NCBI GenBank assembly: GCA_947089905.1
Contig: CAMUMG010000008.1
Span: 62,001-126,000 of the forward strand
DNA from: an uncultured Lachnospiraceae bacterium
Lineage (GTDB): Bacteria > Bacillota > Clostridia > Lachnospirales > Lachnospiraceae
DNA: 64,000 nucleotides
Reading direction: 5' to 3'
A model generated the notes under the pieces. The model saw only the letters and a program-made list of their open reading frames with translations, searched no databases and was not told where the DNA came from. Made by a program: the position numbers and the translations under genes. Numbering within the stretch: the first letter of the stretch is position 1; each line of letters starts with the position of its first letter. Positions 25,918 through 35,841 of the stretch are shown here, one piece after another.

Positions 25918-28900
25918 ATGAAACATATACCATGTTATCTAGAACAAATTTTATTAGTAAATGAAAAAAAGATTGTAATAGAAGGTTGGATAGCAACTAA
26001 AGAAACTAAAATAGATATTTTTTTGGATCAAAACGGGAAAAAATATAGTTCAAATTTTCTAACATTATATCCAAGGGAAGATGTAGCAAAGACTTTAGAA
26101 ATTAATTTAAAAGACGCAAAAGGATTTTATTGTGTATTTGAAGATATTTCTAATGGATTAGTTTGTGTACATATAAAATCAGAAGAACAAGAAGTTTATT
26201 GTAAAGAAATAAAGCCTATACCAAAACGAGAGGAAGAAATATTAAAATTTATAGATAGTATTTCTTATAATATAAAAGAGCAAGAATTAAAAATCAGGGG
26301 TTGGGCATTTTGTAAGTTTGAAAATCAACCAGTAAAGGTAAATGTATATTCTAAAGGAAAATTACTGGCTGAATTATATGCAAATAAAGTTAGAAACGAT
26401 GTTCATACTACATTCCAACGTTATGAAAGTTCGTTATATTGCGGCTTTTCAAAAGTAATATCAAAAGAAATAAAAGCTAATAAAATAAGTTTATGTTTTA
26501 TAAGTAAAAAGGGAAAGAAAGAATGGATCCATACTAATCTTAATCAAGAAAAGCAGTCCAAAATAGGAATTTTAACACAATCAATAATAAAATTTTATAG
26601 AAAAATAAAAAGAGAAAAACTATCCTTAAAACAGATTTTTAAAGAAATAAAAATTACCTTAGATGGAGCAAATAATGAAGTAAAAAAAGCTTCTCTAAAA
26701 AAGGAAATTGTATTTCATAAGAAAGAAGAAGTTTGGGAAAAGAATAATCAATGTAGTAATAGTTTGAAAGAAGAATTAATAACAAAAATAGAAGATAAAA
26801 GTATAGGTGTAGTAATAAAGGTAAAATCAGGAAATAATCTATATCACCAGATAGAGAGTATCAACAACCAATATATAAAGGTTTCTGAGGTCTTATTACT
26901 TGTAGAAGATAATAATCAAAAAGAAATTTTCCAACAATATGAAAAGGAAAATAAAGTTTTTATTTTAACTATCCAAGAAGCATATTTAAGAATCAGTAAT
27001 TGGAATATAAAAAATATCTTATTTATGCAAGAAGGAATTATATTAGATGAAACTATGGTATTACAATTACTATTTGAAAATTCTCCTATCCGATTTGATA
27101 TAGTTTATTCGGATAGTCGATTCTATAATGGGAAGTTGAACTTTAAACCTGACTGGTCTCCAGAACATATTTTGTCTTGCAATTATATTGGTAATTGTAT
27201 TTTAACTACAAAATCTTTATTAGTTAAAATATGGGGACAGCAACTACCTTTAAATAAAGAAATAATATATGATTTTATTTTACGAGCATTCGAAATGAAT
27301 ATAAGAATTGGGCATATTGCAAAAGTTTTATATAAAGAAGAAAAGTCAGAAGATTTGTCAGAGGATTATAAAAATCAAAAGAGCGTTTTAGAAGAATATT
27401 TTAGGAGAAGAAAGCTAGATGTTGAAATAAATAAAAATATACAAGCCAATCAAGAGGAGTATCCCATATTTAGTATAAAATTTTTAGATGAAGGTGAAAA
27501 GGTAGATATTATTATACCTACAAAAAATGGAAAGGATATATTAAGTCGTTGTATTAGTTCTTTGGAAAAGACGTCTTATAAGAATTTTGTAATAACAATT
27601 ATAGATAATGCAAGTGATGATCCAGAAATGTTAGAATATTTAAAGAAGATCCAAAGTGATAAAATTCGTGTACGAAGGATTGAAAATGAAAGTAAAAAGG
27701 GATTTTCCTATTCCTATATAAATAATCAAGCAGCACTTCAAAGTGACTGTGAATATTTATTATTTTTAAATAATGATACTGAAATAATTACAAAAGATTG
27801 GTTATCTTGTATGGTCGGTTATTTAAATATAAATCAAGTAGGAATTGTAGGAGCGAAATTGTTATTTCCAGATGATACCATTCAACATGCAGGTATTATA
27901 ATGGGACTGCATGATAAGATGGCAGGACCAGCGTTTAAATTACTATCTATAAAAGAAAAGGGATATCTTAATTTTGAAAATACTACTAGAAATTATTCCG
28001 CTGTAACTGCTGCCTGTCTTTTAATTCGAAAGAAGGATTTTTTTTCAGTTGGAATGTTTGATAATAAAGAATTTTCTGTTGCGTATAATGATTTAGATCT
28101 TTGTATGAAAGTAATAAGGCAACTTAAAAAAACAAATGTATTTGTTGCCGAAGCTATGTTATACCATTATGAAGGTGCAACGAGAGGATATGTAGATAAA
28201 ATAGAAGAAACAGTAGCATTTCGAGAAAAATATAAAACTTATAAAGACAGTTATTATAACTGTAATCTATCCACAGAAAATGAATATTTTGAACTATCTA
28301 CTGCTTGTACTTTAACTGCTCCAAAACTTCGTATTCCAAAGGTAATGTTTGTATTACATAATTTAAATTATGAGGGTGCACCTTTACAAATGCTTGAAAT
28401 TGCAAAGGGACTATCTAAACAAGGAAAAATTTCCGTTGAGATTGCTGCAGCTTTAGATGGAAAGCTTACAAAAAAGATTAAAGAAGAATTTAATATAAAT
28501 CCAGTTATAATTCCATGTGAAGTAAAAAAATTAAAAAATTATAGAGAATATGAAGAGATAGTAAAACAATATATGCAGTCTATGAAAGAAAAAAGGATTG
28601 ATCTTGTAGTAGCAAATACTATTGAATGTTTTTTCGCAGTTGAGGCAGCAAAGCAATTAGGGGTGAAAGCAATTTGGGCGATCCATGAAAGTGTAGATTG
28701 TTTTCAGTATTTTTCCTCTCTAAATTGGAAAATCCAGCAAAGTTATTTAAACTGTTATAGTTATGTATATCGGTTAATTTTTTGTGCAAAGGCAACACAA
28801 GTCATGTATAAAGATGTAGATGTAAACTATAGTTCTGAAACAATACATAATGGAGTAGTCTTTCATAAAATTGAAGAATATAAAAAAAAGTATTCTATTT

Positions 28901-29499
28901 CAGATGCTAAAAAACATCTTTCTATTTCAGAAGATACATTAATGGTTTTAGTTCTTGGCAATACATGTATAAGAAAAGGACAGTTAGACTTTGTAAAATC
29001 AGTAAAAAGATTAAAGGAAGAGTTACCAAAACAAAAGATGATTTTTTATATTGTAGGTGGAGTAGAGGGAGAATATTTAGAAGAAATACAAGACTATATT
29101 ATAGAAAATCAATTACAAAAAGATGTAATTATTATTATGCAAACAGATCAGACAGAACAATATTATAGGGCAAGTGATATATTTGTTTGTACTTCTTATA
29201 ATGAATCATATCCAAGAGTAATTTTAGAAGCAATGGCATTTGAATTACCAATTGTAACAACCCCTGTGTTCGGGATTACAGAACAGGTGTATGAAAATGT
29301 AAATGGATATTTCTTTTCTCCAGGTGATATAGAAACTATGACCGAAAAAATAAAACAGTTAATTTGTAATCCAGAGTGTAGAAAAACGTTTTCAACAAAT
29401 TCAAAAACGGTTCTTCGTTTTATTAATAGTTACGAAGAAATGATAGAAAAATATAGTCAAGTAATTCAACAAGCATGGATTAGCTCTTATCGAAAATGA
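25918..29499 (+). CDS. Giant multidomain glycosyltransferase (accessory domains, degenerate GT2, GT2, GT4)
   Basis: A 1193-residue protein. Two beta-rich modules with a GW motif lie at residues 8-95 (IEGWIATKE) and 105-215 (IRGWAFCKF). Residues 295-480 resemble the first domain of tandem GT2 enzymes (YSDSRFYNGKLNFKPDWSPE) but carry LFMQEG where a DxD motif is expected, so this domain is probably inactive. An intact GT2 domain (529-790) has VDIIIPTKNG and FLNNDTEI. A GT4 domain (807-1185) has MFVLHNLNYEGAP, GNTCIRKGQLDF and SYNESYPRVILEAMA. At least two sugar transfers are expected. The start context is poor. The gene belongs to the locus operon. Confidence 0.85.
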   Translation: MKHIPCYLEQILLVNEKKIVIEGWIATKETKIDIFLDQNGKKYSSNFLTLYPREDVAKTLEINLKDAKGFYCVFEDISNGLVCVHIKSEEQEVYCKEIKPIPKREEEILKFIDSISYNIKEQELKIRGWAFCKFENQPVKVNVYSKGKLLAELYANKVRNDVHTTFQRYESSLYCGFSKVISKEIKANKISLCFISKKGKKEWIHTNLNQEKQSKIGILTQSIIKFYRKIKREKLSLKQIFKEIKITLDGANNEVKKASLKKEIVFHKKEEVWEKNNQCSNSLKEELITKIEDKSIGVVIKVKSGNNLYHQIESINNQYIKVSEVLLLVEDNNQKEIFQQYEKENKVFILTIQEAYLRISNWNIKNILFMQEGIILDETMVLQLLFENSPIRFDIVYSDSRFYNGKLNFKPDWSPEHILSCNYIGNCILTTKSLLVKIWGQQLPLNKEIIYDFILRAFEMNIRIGHIAKVLYKEEKSEDLSEDYKNQKSVLEEYFRRRKLDVEINKNIQANQEEYPIFSIKFLDEGEKVDIIIPTKNGKDILSRCISSLEKTSYKNFVITIIDNASDDPEMLEYLKKIQSDKIRVRRIENESKKGFSYSYINNQAALQSDCEYLLFLNNDTEIITKDWLSCMVGYLNINQVGIVGAKLLFPDDTIQHAGIIMGLHDKMAGPAFKLLSIKEKGYLNFENTTRNYSAVTAACLLIRKKDFFSVGMFDNKEFSVAYNDLDLCMKVIRQLKKTNVFVAEAMLYHYEGATRGYVDKIEETVAFREKYKTYKDSYYNCNLSTENEYFELSTACTLTAPKLRIPKVMFVLHNLNYEGAPLQMLEIAKGLSKQGKISVEIAAALDGKLTKKIKEEFNINPVIIPCEVKKLKNYREYEEIVKQYMQSMKEKRIDLVVANTIECFFAVEAAKQLGVKAIWAIHESVDCFQYFSSLNWKIQQSYLNCYSYVYRLIFCAKATQVMYKDVDVNYSSETIHNGVVFHKIEEYKKKYSISDAKKHLSISEDTLMVLVLGNTCIRKGQLDFVKSVKRLKEELPKQKMIFYIVGGVEGEYLEEIQDYIIENQLQKDVIIIMQTDQTEQYYRASDIFVCTSYNESYPRVILEAMAFELPIVTTPVFGITEQVYENVNGYFFSPGDIETMTEKIKQLICNPECRKTFSTNSKTVLRFINSYEEMIEKYSQVIQQAWISSYRK

Positions 29500-29532
29500 T
29501 ATAGATATTTAAAATAATTCAGGGAGGTAAAA

Positions 29533-31908
29533 ATGAAAGTTCTAACATTAGATATTTGGGATACAGTCTTACGTAGAGAATGTGCACCAGATGAAACTAA
29601 ATTGGCAGTAGCAAGATTTCTTTTGACCTATTTCCGAGAACTTATTAATATAGAATTTTATTCAGATATCTTTTCAATTCAACAGATAAGACAAAAATGT
29701 GAGTGGGACTTGGCACAAGCATCGAAGGAGGCTGGAAAAGATGATGAATATCAAATACAAGAGGTATTGGAAGCTACTTTAGATGAAATCCTAAAGGAGA
29801 AATTAGACATTTCCATTAAACAAAATTTAATAAAAAAGTTAGTAGGAATAGAACTACAACAAGAAATACAATTAAGTCGATTAGATCATAATATTATACA
29901 AGAGCTTAAAAAATATAAATCAGATCGAATTTATTTATTATCTGACTTTTATTATCCTTCTAACTTAATGGAAAAAATTTTAAACAGATATGAAAGTCAA
30001 CTTCATTTAGATGGTATTTTTATTTCATGTGATTCTGGTTATAACAAAAAGAGCGGAAGATTATTTTCTTATGTAGAAAGTCAGCTACATATTACGCCAG
30101 ATCAACATTTTCATTTAGGAGATAATAAAAAAGCAGATGTTGAAATTCCTAAAAAAATGGGAATTAATAGTATACAATATCTACCCGCAGAAGAACAAAA
30201 ACAGAGAGAATTAAAAGAACTACTTTATAAACAAAGATTAGAAGGAAAGCTAGAGGGATACTTAGAAAAAGTTAAAAAATATTTACCGGGACAAGGAAAC
30301 TTAATTGGAGAAAAATATTCCCTAATATTTTTTGACTTTGTTTATGAAATTTTAGAAAAGGCAATTCAAAAAAAAGTAAAGAAAATATATTATTTTACAC
30401 GTGAGGGAGAATTTTTTAAAAAGATCCACGAAGAAATTATTAAAACAGATTTATTTTCAGAGTTTGTGCCAACGGCAGAAATCTTAGAAGTAAGTAGAAT
30501 GGCTACATTTGCTCCTTCTGTATATAATGCAAACCTTGAAGAATGGATGAGATTATGGATTCAATATCATGACCAATCTTTCACTACATTTTTTACTTCT
30601 CTTGATATTGATATTGAACCTTACATGAGTTTTTTAAAAAAGTATAAAATTCAATCTCAAGAAATAATTCATAAAATTTATGAAGATAAACGAGTAAAAA
30701 ATTTATTAAAAGATAAAAATTTTAAAGAAAAAATATCACAAGAGCTACAAAAAAAGAGAAAATTAATAAAAAAATATTTTGAAGAAAAAGGAATTTCTGA
30801 GGGAAAAGAAAATTTATTTATTGTAGATATCGGATGGAGGGGTTCTATTCAAGATAATATTGCATTTTTATTTCCAGAAAAGCAAATTTATGGCTATTAT
30901 CTAGGTCTATTTGAACCCTTTTATCCACCAGTTTCTAATACAGAAAAAGAAGCCTTTTTATCCAATCAGAATGCAGAGGAATATTTATGGTGTCTTAGTT
31001 ATGTTGATCCAATCGAAATGATTTGTAATTCTAATAGTGGTAGTACAAAAGGTTATCGGATAGAATCCAATAAAGTAAAAGCGATAAAACAGAAGGTGAA
31101 AGAAGAAGATAATGTATATTTTAAATTTACAAAAAATTTTCAGCAAGAAATTCTTTCGACTGTAAAAATTTGGTGTAATTTTGTAAAATGCTATTCTATG
31201 ATGGCAATAGAACTAAAACCTTATGCTTTAGAATGTCTAAAAAATTTAGTTACCGATCCAGATCCTACTTTAATAGATATGTATTTTCAGTTAAAACATA
31301 ATGAAAATTTTGGAAAAGGATTATTAGAGAGTAAACAACAAACATTATCGTTGATAAAAATTTTTAAAGCTTATTATTCCAAAAAAGCAAGAGAAACATT
31401 ATTTCGTTTAATAGAACAATGTCATTGGCCTCAAGCACTATTAAAAAAATATCATTTACCTTGGTTAAATGAATATAACCAGAAGTTAAAACAAAATTTT
31501 GTAGAATATATTTCTCCATTTAGTTTAAAAGATAGTGTAATAGTTGATATTTCAAAATATCAAGAAGAATCAAGAGAAATCAAATTTTATATTGAAGAAT
31601 TCGAAAATAAAGAACAATATTTAGATGTTAAGGGCTGGGCACTAATACCAAGTATAAATAGTGAATTATGCAAAATCTTTTTTTCTTTATTTAATTCTGA
31701 AAGAACTTATTATTTTGCAACAAAAAGAATATTAAGAAAGGATGTTACAAATTATTTTTCTGACGGAACAAATTATCATTATAGCGGATTTTTGGCACAC
31801 ATTCTAATAAGCAAAATTTTTTCAGGACAATATCAAGCACAAATCTTTATTATAGAGGAAGAAAAAAGAATGAGTAAAATAAATATACAGAAAATTATAC
31901 AAATATAG
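29533..31908 (+). CDS. HAD-like protein with C-terminal GW module
   Basis: The first 230 residues are HAD-like: TLDIWDTVL near the start with the nucleophile region, LLSDFYYP near 139 and GDNKKADV near 197, the three usual HAD motifs. The middle (260-660) is helical, of a kind seen with HAD domains in surface-polysaccharide clusters, and unassigned. Residues 685-785 contain VKGWALIP followed by RKDV and GFLAH, the same pattern as the two N-terminal modules of the preceding giant glycosyltransferase. It may act on a phosphosugar or glycan phosphate, but no substrate can be named. GGGAGG precedes the ATG. Confidence 0.7.
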   Translation: MKVLTLDIWDTVLRRECAPDETKLAVARFLLTYFRELINIEFYSDIFSIQQIRQKCEWDLAQASKEAGKDDEYQIQEVLEATLDEILKEKLDISIKQNLIKKLVGIELQQEIQLSRLDHNIIQELKKYKSDRIYLLSDFYYPSNLMEKILNRYESQLHLDGIFISCDSGYNKKSGRLFSYVESQLHITPDQHFHLGDNKKADVEIPKKMGINSIQYLPAEEQKQRELKELLYKQRLEGKLEGYLEKVKKYLPGQGNLIGEKYSLIFFDFVYEILEKAIQKKVKKIYYFTREGEFFKKIHEEIIKTDLFSEFVPTAEILEVSRMATFAPSVYNANLEEWMRLWIQYHDQSFTTFFTSLDIDIEPYMSFLKKYKIQSQEIIHKIYEDKRVKNLLKDKNFKEKISQELQKKRKLIKKYFEEKGISEGKENLFIVDIGWRGSIQDNIAFLFPEKQIYGYYLGLFEPFYPPVSNTEKEAFLSNQNAEEYLWCLSYVDPIEMICNSNSGSTKGYRIESNKVKAIKQKVKEEDNVYFKFTKNFQQEILSTVKIWCNFVKCYSMMAIELKPYALECLKNLVTDPDPTLIDMYFQLKHNENFGKGLLESKQQTLSLIKIFKAYYSKKARETLFRLIEQCHWPQALLKKYHLPWLNEYNQKLKQNFVEYISPFSLKDSVIVDISKYQEESREIKFYIEEFENKEQYLDVKGWALIPSINSELCKIFFSLFNSERTYYFATKRILRKDVTNYFSDGTNYHYSGFLAHILISKIFSGQYQAQIFIIEEEKRMSKINIQKIIQI

Positions 31909-31954
31909 TAAAACGAAAATTTGTATGATAAGTTATTTTATTAAAAGGAGAAAT

Positions 31955-31990
31955 ATGATTTCAAAAATCATAAATATGATATGTATATAA
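31955..31990 (+). CDS. Possible 11-residue leader peptide overlapping the YfhO-like start
   Basis: AAAAGGAG (31943-31950) is followed 4 bases later by ATG (31955) and an 11-codon frame ending TAA at 31988-31990. The stop overlaps the YfhO-like start at 31981 in a different frame. The larger gene has no ribosome binding site of its own at the right distance, so coupling through this small frame is possible. A sequencing or natural frameshift near the A run after 31987 is the alternative. Confidence 0.35.
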   Translation: MISKIINMICI

Positions 31991-34900
31991 AAAAAGAAAA
32001 CAAAAAAAAATTAATATTTACTGCATTTGTACTAATAGGAACGATTTTTATATATTTATTTTCATCTTTTTGGATTGCAAATAAAATTATCTCACCACTA
32101 AATGTATCAAGAGTAAACACGATCTATGGAGAAGAATTATATCAAAATAGAAAAGATTTTAATGTTATTGATGATAGTATTATTTCTGAATCTGAAGATC
32201 CTTGGCTTATTTGGACACCAGATAGTCCCCCTACCTATATAAAAATTATAGTAGATAAAATTTCGAAAGATACCTCTGCACAAATATTTTATGCAAATGA
32301 AGAAGAAATATTTACAGAAGAAAAATCCGTTCACTTTAATTTAACAAAGGGAGTACAAAAAGTCCAATTACCTTTAGAAGATAATTTCAATGGAAAATTA
32401 AGGTTGGATTTAACAAATGAATTAGATATTAAAATTTCAATTAATAAAATTCAATATTCTACATCTCCAATAGAAATCAGAACTATTTTTATTATTTTTA
32501 GTATATTAGAAGTTTTGTTTCTTACTATCCTCTTTTTATTGTTTTTTAAAACTTCTATTATAAAAGAATGGTATGATTTATGGCTTAAAATAGATACACA
32601 AAAAAGATCTTTATTTCTTTTAACTTTACTTTTAAGTTTTTCCTGTGTCATTATTTATGGGAAAATAATAATTGATAAAAAGGTGTTTATATATACTGAT
32701 ATTGGAGGAGATACACTAAATGCCTATTTTGCATTTTATAATTACCTTACAGATTCTTTAAGAGAATTGGACTTTTCGGATTGGACATTTTTTTATGGAT
32801 TAGGAACAAGTAATATTAAATTTTCTATCTATATGGCAGATCCATTTTCACTTTTGGTTATTATTATTAGTTCTATATTTGGAAATGAAGTTATTTCATA
32901 CATGTTACTTTTTAGTCATATTTTAAAAATTATCATTTGTGGTTTATTTTGTTATAAATATCTTGGGTTTTTCCAAATATCGGAACAAGCAAAAGTAATT
33001 GCTTCCTATATCTTTGGATTTAATGGATTTTTAATTTTATGGGGACAACATTATTTTTTTGGAACTTTTTGCTTTTGGAGTATATTAATTCTTATTTGTA
33101 TAGAAAATATCTTAAAATATGAAAAAGGTATATTACTACTTAGCTTTGTAACTACTCTTATAACAATAACATCTGTTTATTGTGCTTATATGATTTTACT
33201 ATTTAGTGCAGTATATGTTTTATTCCGCTTATTAGATGATTTACACAAGGAGAAGATAAGAGAAAGTATATATAAAGCATTAAAGCTAGTAGGTTCTGTA
33301 ATATTAGGGTTATGTATGTCAGCAATAATGTTTCTTCCACAAGTACATAATCTATTAAATGTGACAAATAGATTAGACTCCTCAATAAGTATATTAGAAA
33401 AATTTATATTTTATTTAAAACAATTTTTTAGTAAATCAGTGATTGTAGAGTATTTAAAACAATTTTTATCTAATAATCTTAATGGGATAGGAAATGGATA
33501 TATAGGTTCTACTAATTATTATGAAGTTCCTCAATTATTTTTTTCTATATTCTTTTTCATATTCTTTATGCAGTATTTTTGTAATATTTATAAAAGGCAC
33601 TATAATAAACGACAAAAAATAATTCGATATTTTGCTATTATCTTAATTGTATTATTAGTTTTTCAGCCTACATTATCTATGATATTAAATGGTTTTGCCT
33701 ATCCATTTGGAAGATATACATTTTTATTAATGCCTTTATTTGCATTAGTAACTGCCATAACATTAGATGATATTTTAATTCGAAAATATATAAATATTTA
33801 TGCTCTAATGTTCTCAGTAATTACAATTGTTTATTTAGAGAGTTTACAAATTCCAAAGAGTCAAGAAGGTATTATAGAGAAACTACAGATTTTAAATTGC
33901 CTACTACTTTTAATTTTTTGTGGATCTTTGTTGAAACAAAAGAAAATAAGTTATAGATTATTAACTATTTTAATTGGGATTAATCTTATCTGTGATAGTT
34001 ATCTGACTACAAATGCAAGGGGACTTTTACAACAACAGTCACAAATTGTACAGGAACCTAGAGGTAATAAGGATACAATGGATGCCCTAAAGTACCTACA
34101 ACAGATAGATTCCTCTTTTTACAGAGTTGAAAAAACGTATTATGATAACAATCCAGTTACTGATTCCTTAATACAAGGGTATTATGGAATTTCTACTTAT
34201 AATTCTACTTTAAATAAAAATATTATTGATTTTAACAACAATTTTATGAAAGAAGGAGATATTAATTGGTTTGCACAATTTATATTTAGTAATTATCCTA
34301 ATCATTTAACACAATATTCTCTTCTTGGTATGAAGTATTTGTTAACAAAGAGATTGCCACAATATATGCAGCAATTTGAAATTTTAAATAAATTTGGAGA
34401 TGTATATGTATTGCATAATAAAAATATAGATAACCCTATAGCCTTTTATGAATACTTAATTTCAAGAAAAGAATTTGATTCTTTATCCTATATTCAAAAG
34501 TTAGATGTTTATTCTTGTGCTATGGTAGTTGAGGATGAAAAAGAAAAGGTTGTTCCTTATTCAGAAGTTTATAAAGAATTAAATTATCAGGACATTACTT
34601 TGGATTGTGCTATACGAAAAGATCAAAGTAACATATCACAGATAATGGAAGTTTTAGATGGAGAGGAAATTATTTTTCTTTCTAATATAGGGGGAAGAAA
34701 CAGTATTTATTTTCAATTTGATATTGAGTGTAGTTTTGATGGAGGAATATCGATAGTTGCAGATAACGGTAATGGATATTTAGAAGAAAATGTACATTAT
34801 GAAAAAGTATCACAGGGAAGAGAAAAAGGCATAAAATATTTACTTCCAGAAAATACAACTTCTATTCGTATAAACGGTACTTCAAAAGTATTTTCGATTA

Positions 34901-35259
34901 AAAACTTTAAGTTATTAGAATTAAAAAAATCTTTGATTCCACAGATACAAACACAAGAGTTAAAACTGGATAAAAAAGAAGATATGTTATCAGGAACTGT
35001 TACAGCCAAAACAGATGGATATTTATTTTTACCAGTAGTATATCAAGATGGATGGAAAGCAAAGTTAGATCAAAAACCAGTAGAATTGATTCAAGCAGAT
35101 GCAGGATTTATTGGTTTAAAGTTATCACAGGGAACACATTCATTTTGTTTAAAGTATCAAATGCCTTGGAAAAAGCAAGGAGCAATCTTATCCTTATTTG
35201 GAGTAACAATATGGATAATCCTTTTATTAAAAGAAAAGAGAAAAGGGACTAGAAATTAA
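31981..35259 (+). CDS. YfhO-like polytopic membrane protein
   Basis: A 1092-residue membrane protein of the YfhO/GT-C type. One N-terminal helix (10-30) is followed by a beta-rich extracytoplasmic domain (50-165), then about a dozen helices (165-680), including VFIYTDIGGDTLNAYFAFYN, and a large extracellular C-terminal part with a final helix near 1070-1085. In Gram-positive bacteria YfhO-type proteins add sugars to lipoteichoic or wall polymers outside the membrane. Here it probably decorates the exported polysaccharide. ATG 31981 is the first start in frame; the good ribosome binding site upstream serves a mini-frame, so translation start is uncertain. Confidence 0.83.
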   Translation: MYIKKENKKKLIFTAFVLIGTIFIYLFSSFWIANKIISPLNVSRVNTIYGEELYQNRKDFNVIDDSIISESEDPWLIWTPDSPPTYIKIIVDKISKDTSAQIFYANEEEIFTEEKSVHFNLTKGVQKVQLPLEDNFNGKLRLDLTNELDIKISINKIQYSTSPIEIRTIFIIFSILEVLFLTILFLLFFKTSIIKEWYDLWLKIDTQKRSLFLLTLLLSFSCVIIYGKIIIDKKVFIYTDIGGDTLNAYFAFYNYLTDSLRELDFSDWTFFYGLGTSNIKFSIYMADPFSLLVIIISSIFGNEVISYMLLFSHILKIIICGLFCYKYLGFFQISEQAKVIASYIFGFNGFLILWGQHYFFGTFCFWSILILICIENILKYEKGILLLSFVTTLITITSVYCAYMILLFSAVYVLFRLLDDLHKEKIRESIYKALKLVGSVILGLCMSAIMFLPQVHNLLNVTNRLDSSISILEKFIFYLKQFFSKSVIVEYLKQFLSNNLNGIGNGYIGSTNYYEVPQLFFSIFFFIFFMQYFCNIYKRHYNKRQKIIRYFAIILIVLLVFQPTLSMILNGFAYPFGRYTFLLMPLFALVTAITLDDILIRKYINIYALMFSVITIVYLESLQIPKSQEGIIEKLQILNCLLLLIFCGSLLKQKKISYRLLTILIGINLICDSYLTTNARGLLQQQSQIVQEPRGNKDTMDALKYLQQIDSSFYRVEKTYYDNNPVTDSLIQGYYGISTYNSTLNKNIIDFNNNFMKEGDINWFAQFIFSNYPNHLTQYSLLGMKYLLTKRLPQYMQQFEILNKFGDVYVLHNKNIDNPIAFYEYLISRKEFDSLSYIQKLDVYSCAMVVEDEKEKVVPYSEVYKELNYQDITLDCAIRKDQSNISQIMEVLDGEEIIFLSNIGGRNSIYFQFDIECSFDGGISIVADNGNGYLEENVHYEKVSQGREKGIKYLLPENTTSIRINGTSKVFSIKNFKLLELKKSLIPQIQTQELKLDKKEDMLSGTVTAKTDGYLFLPVVYQDGWKAKLDQKPVELIQADAGFIGLKLSQGTHSFCLKYQMPWKKQGAILSLFGVTIWIILLLKEKRKGTRN

Positions 35260-35309
35260 AATGCCTAATTAAATTTGTAGATGTCATATAGAAATGAGGT
35301 TAAAATATA

Positions 35310-35822
35310 ATGATTTTATTTGGAATTTATTCTTGGGTGCAAAGTATTTTATATCATATAATGGAATATTTACCATCGGGTATTCGAACATGTATTTTTA
35401 AATTATGTTTAAATAAATTTGGAAAGAATTCTTTTATTGATTATAAAACTTATATTAGATATCCAAAAAGGGTAAGTATCGGAAATAATGTTACTATTAA
35501 TAGAGGAGTAAGATTATTTCCATCTTATCATTTAAAAGACGTTATTATTGAAATAGAAGATAATTGTGCCATTGGTCCAGAGGTTTGTATGTTTGCCGCA
35601 GGACATGATTATAAAGAATTATCATTACCAAATACAGCAGCTAGTATACATATTGGAAGACATGTTTGGATTGGAGGAAGAAGTATAATTCTTCAGGGAG
35701 TGAATATTGGAGAAGGGGCGATCATTGCCGCAGGTTCTATAGTTACGAAAGATGTTGAAAGTTATAGTGTTTATGCAGGAGTTCCAGCAAGAAAGATAAA
35801 AGATAGAACGATAGATAAATGA
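35310..35822 (+). CDS. Hexapeptide-repeat acyltransferase (O-acetyltransferase-like)
   Basis: A 170-residue left-handed beta-helix acyltransferase of the NodL/CysE class. Hexapeptide turns begin at VSIGNNVTINRGVRLF, with AAGHDY carrying the likely catalytic histidine (residue about 98). IHIGRHVWIGGRSIIL and VNIGEGAIIAAGSIV follow, and VYAGVPARKIK closes the domain. It probably transfers an acetyl group from acetyl-CoA to a sugar of the polysaccharide. GAGGT lies ahead of the ATG. It sits between the YfhO-like gene and the aminotransferase remnant. Confidence 0.88.
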   Translation: MILFGIYSWVQSILYHIMEYLPSGIRTCIFKLCLNKFGKNSFIDYKTYIRYPKRVSIGNNVTINRGVRLFPSYHLKDVIIEIEDNCAIGPEVCMFAAGHDYKELSLPNTAASIHIGRHVWIGGRSIILQGVNIGEGAIIAAGSIVTKDVESYSVYAGVPARKIKDRTIDK

Positions 35823-35841
35823 TAAGAAAAAGGAAAGAATT

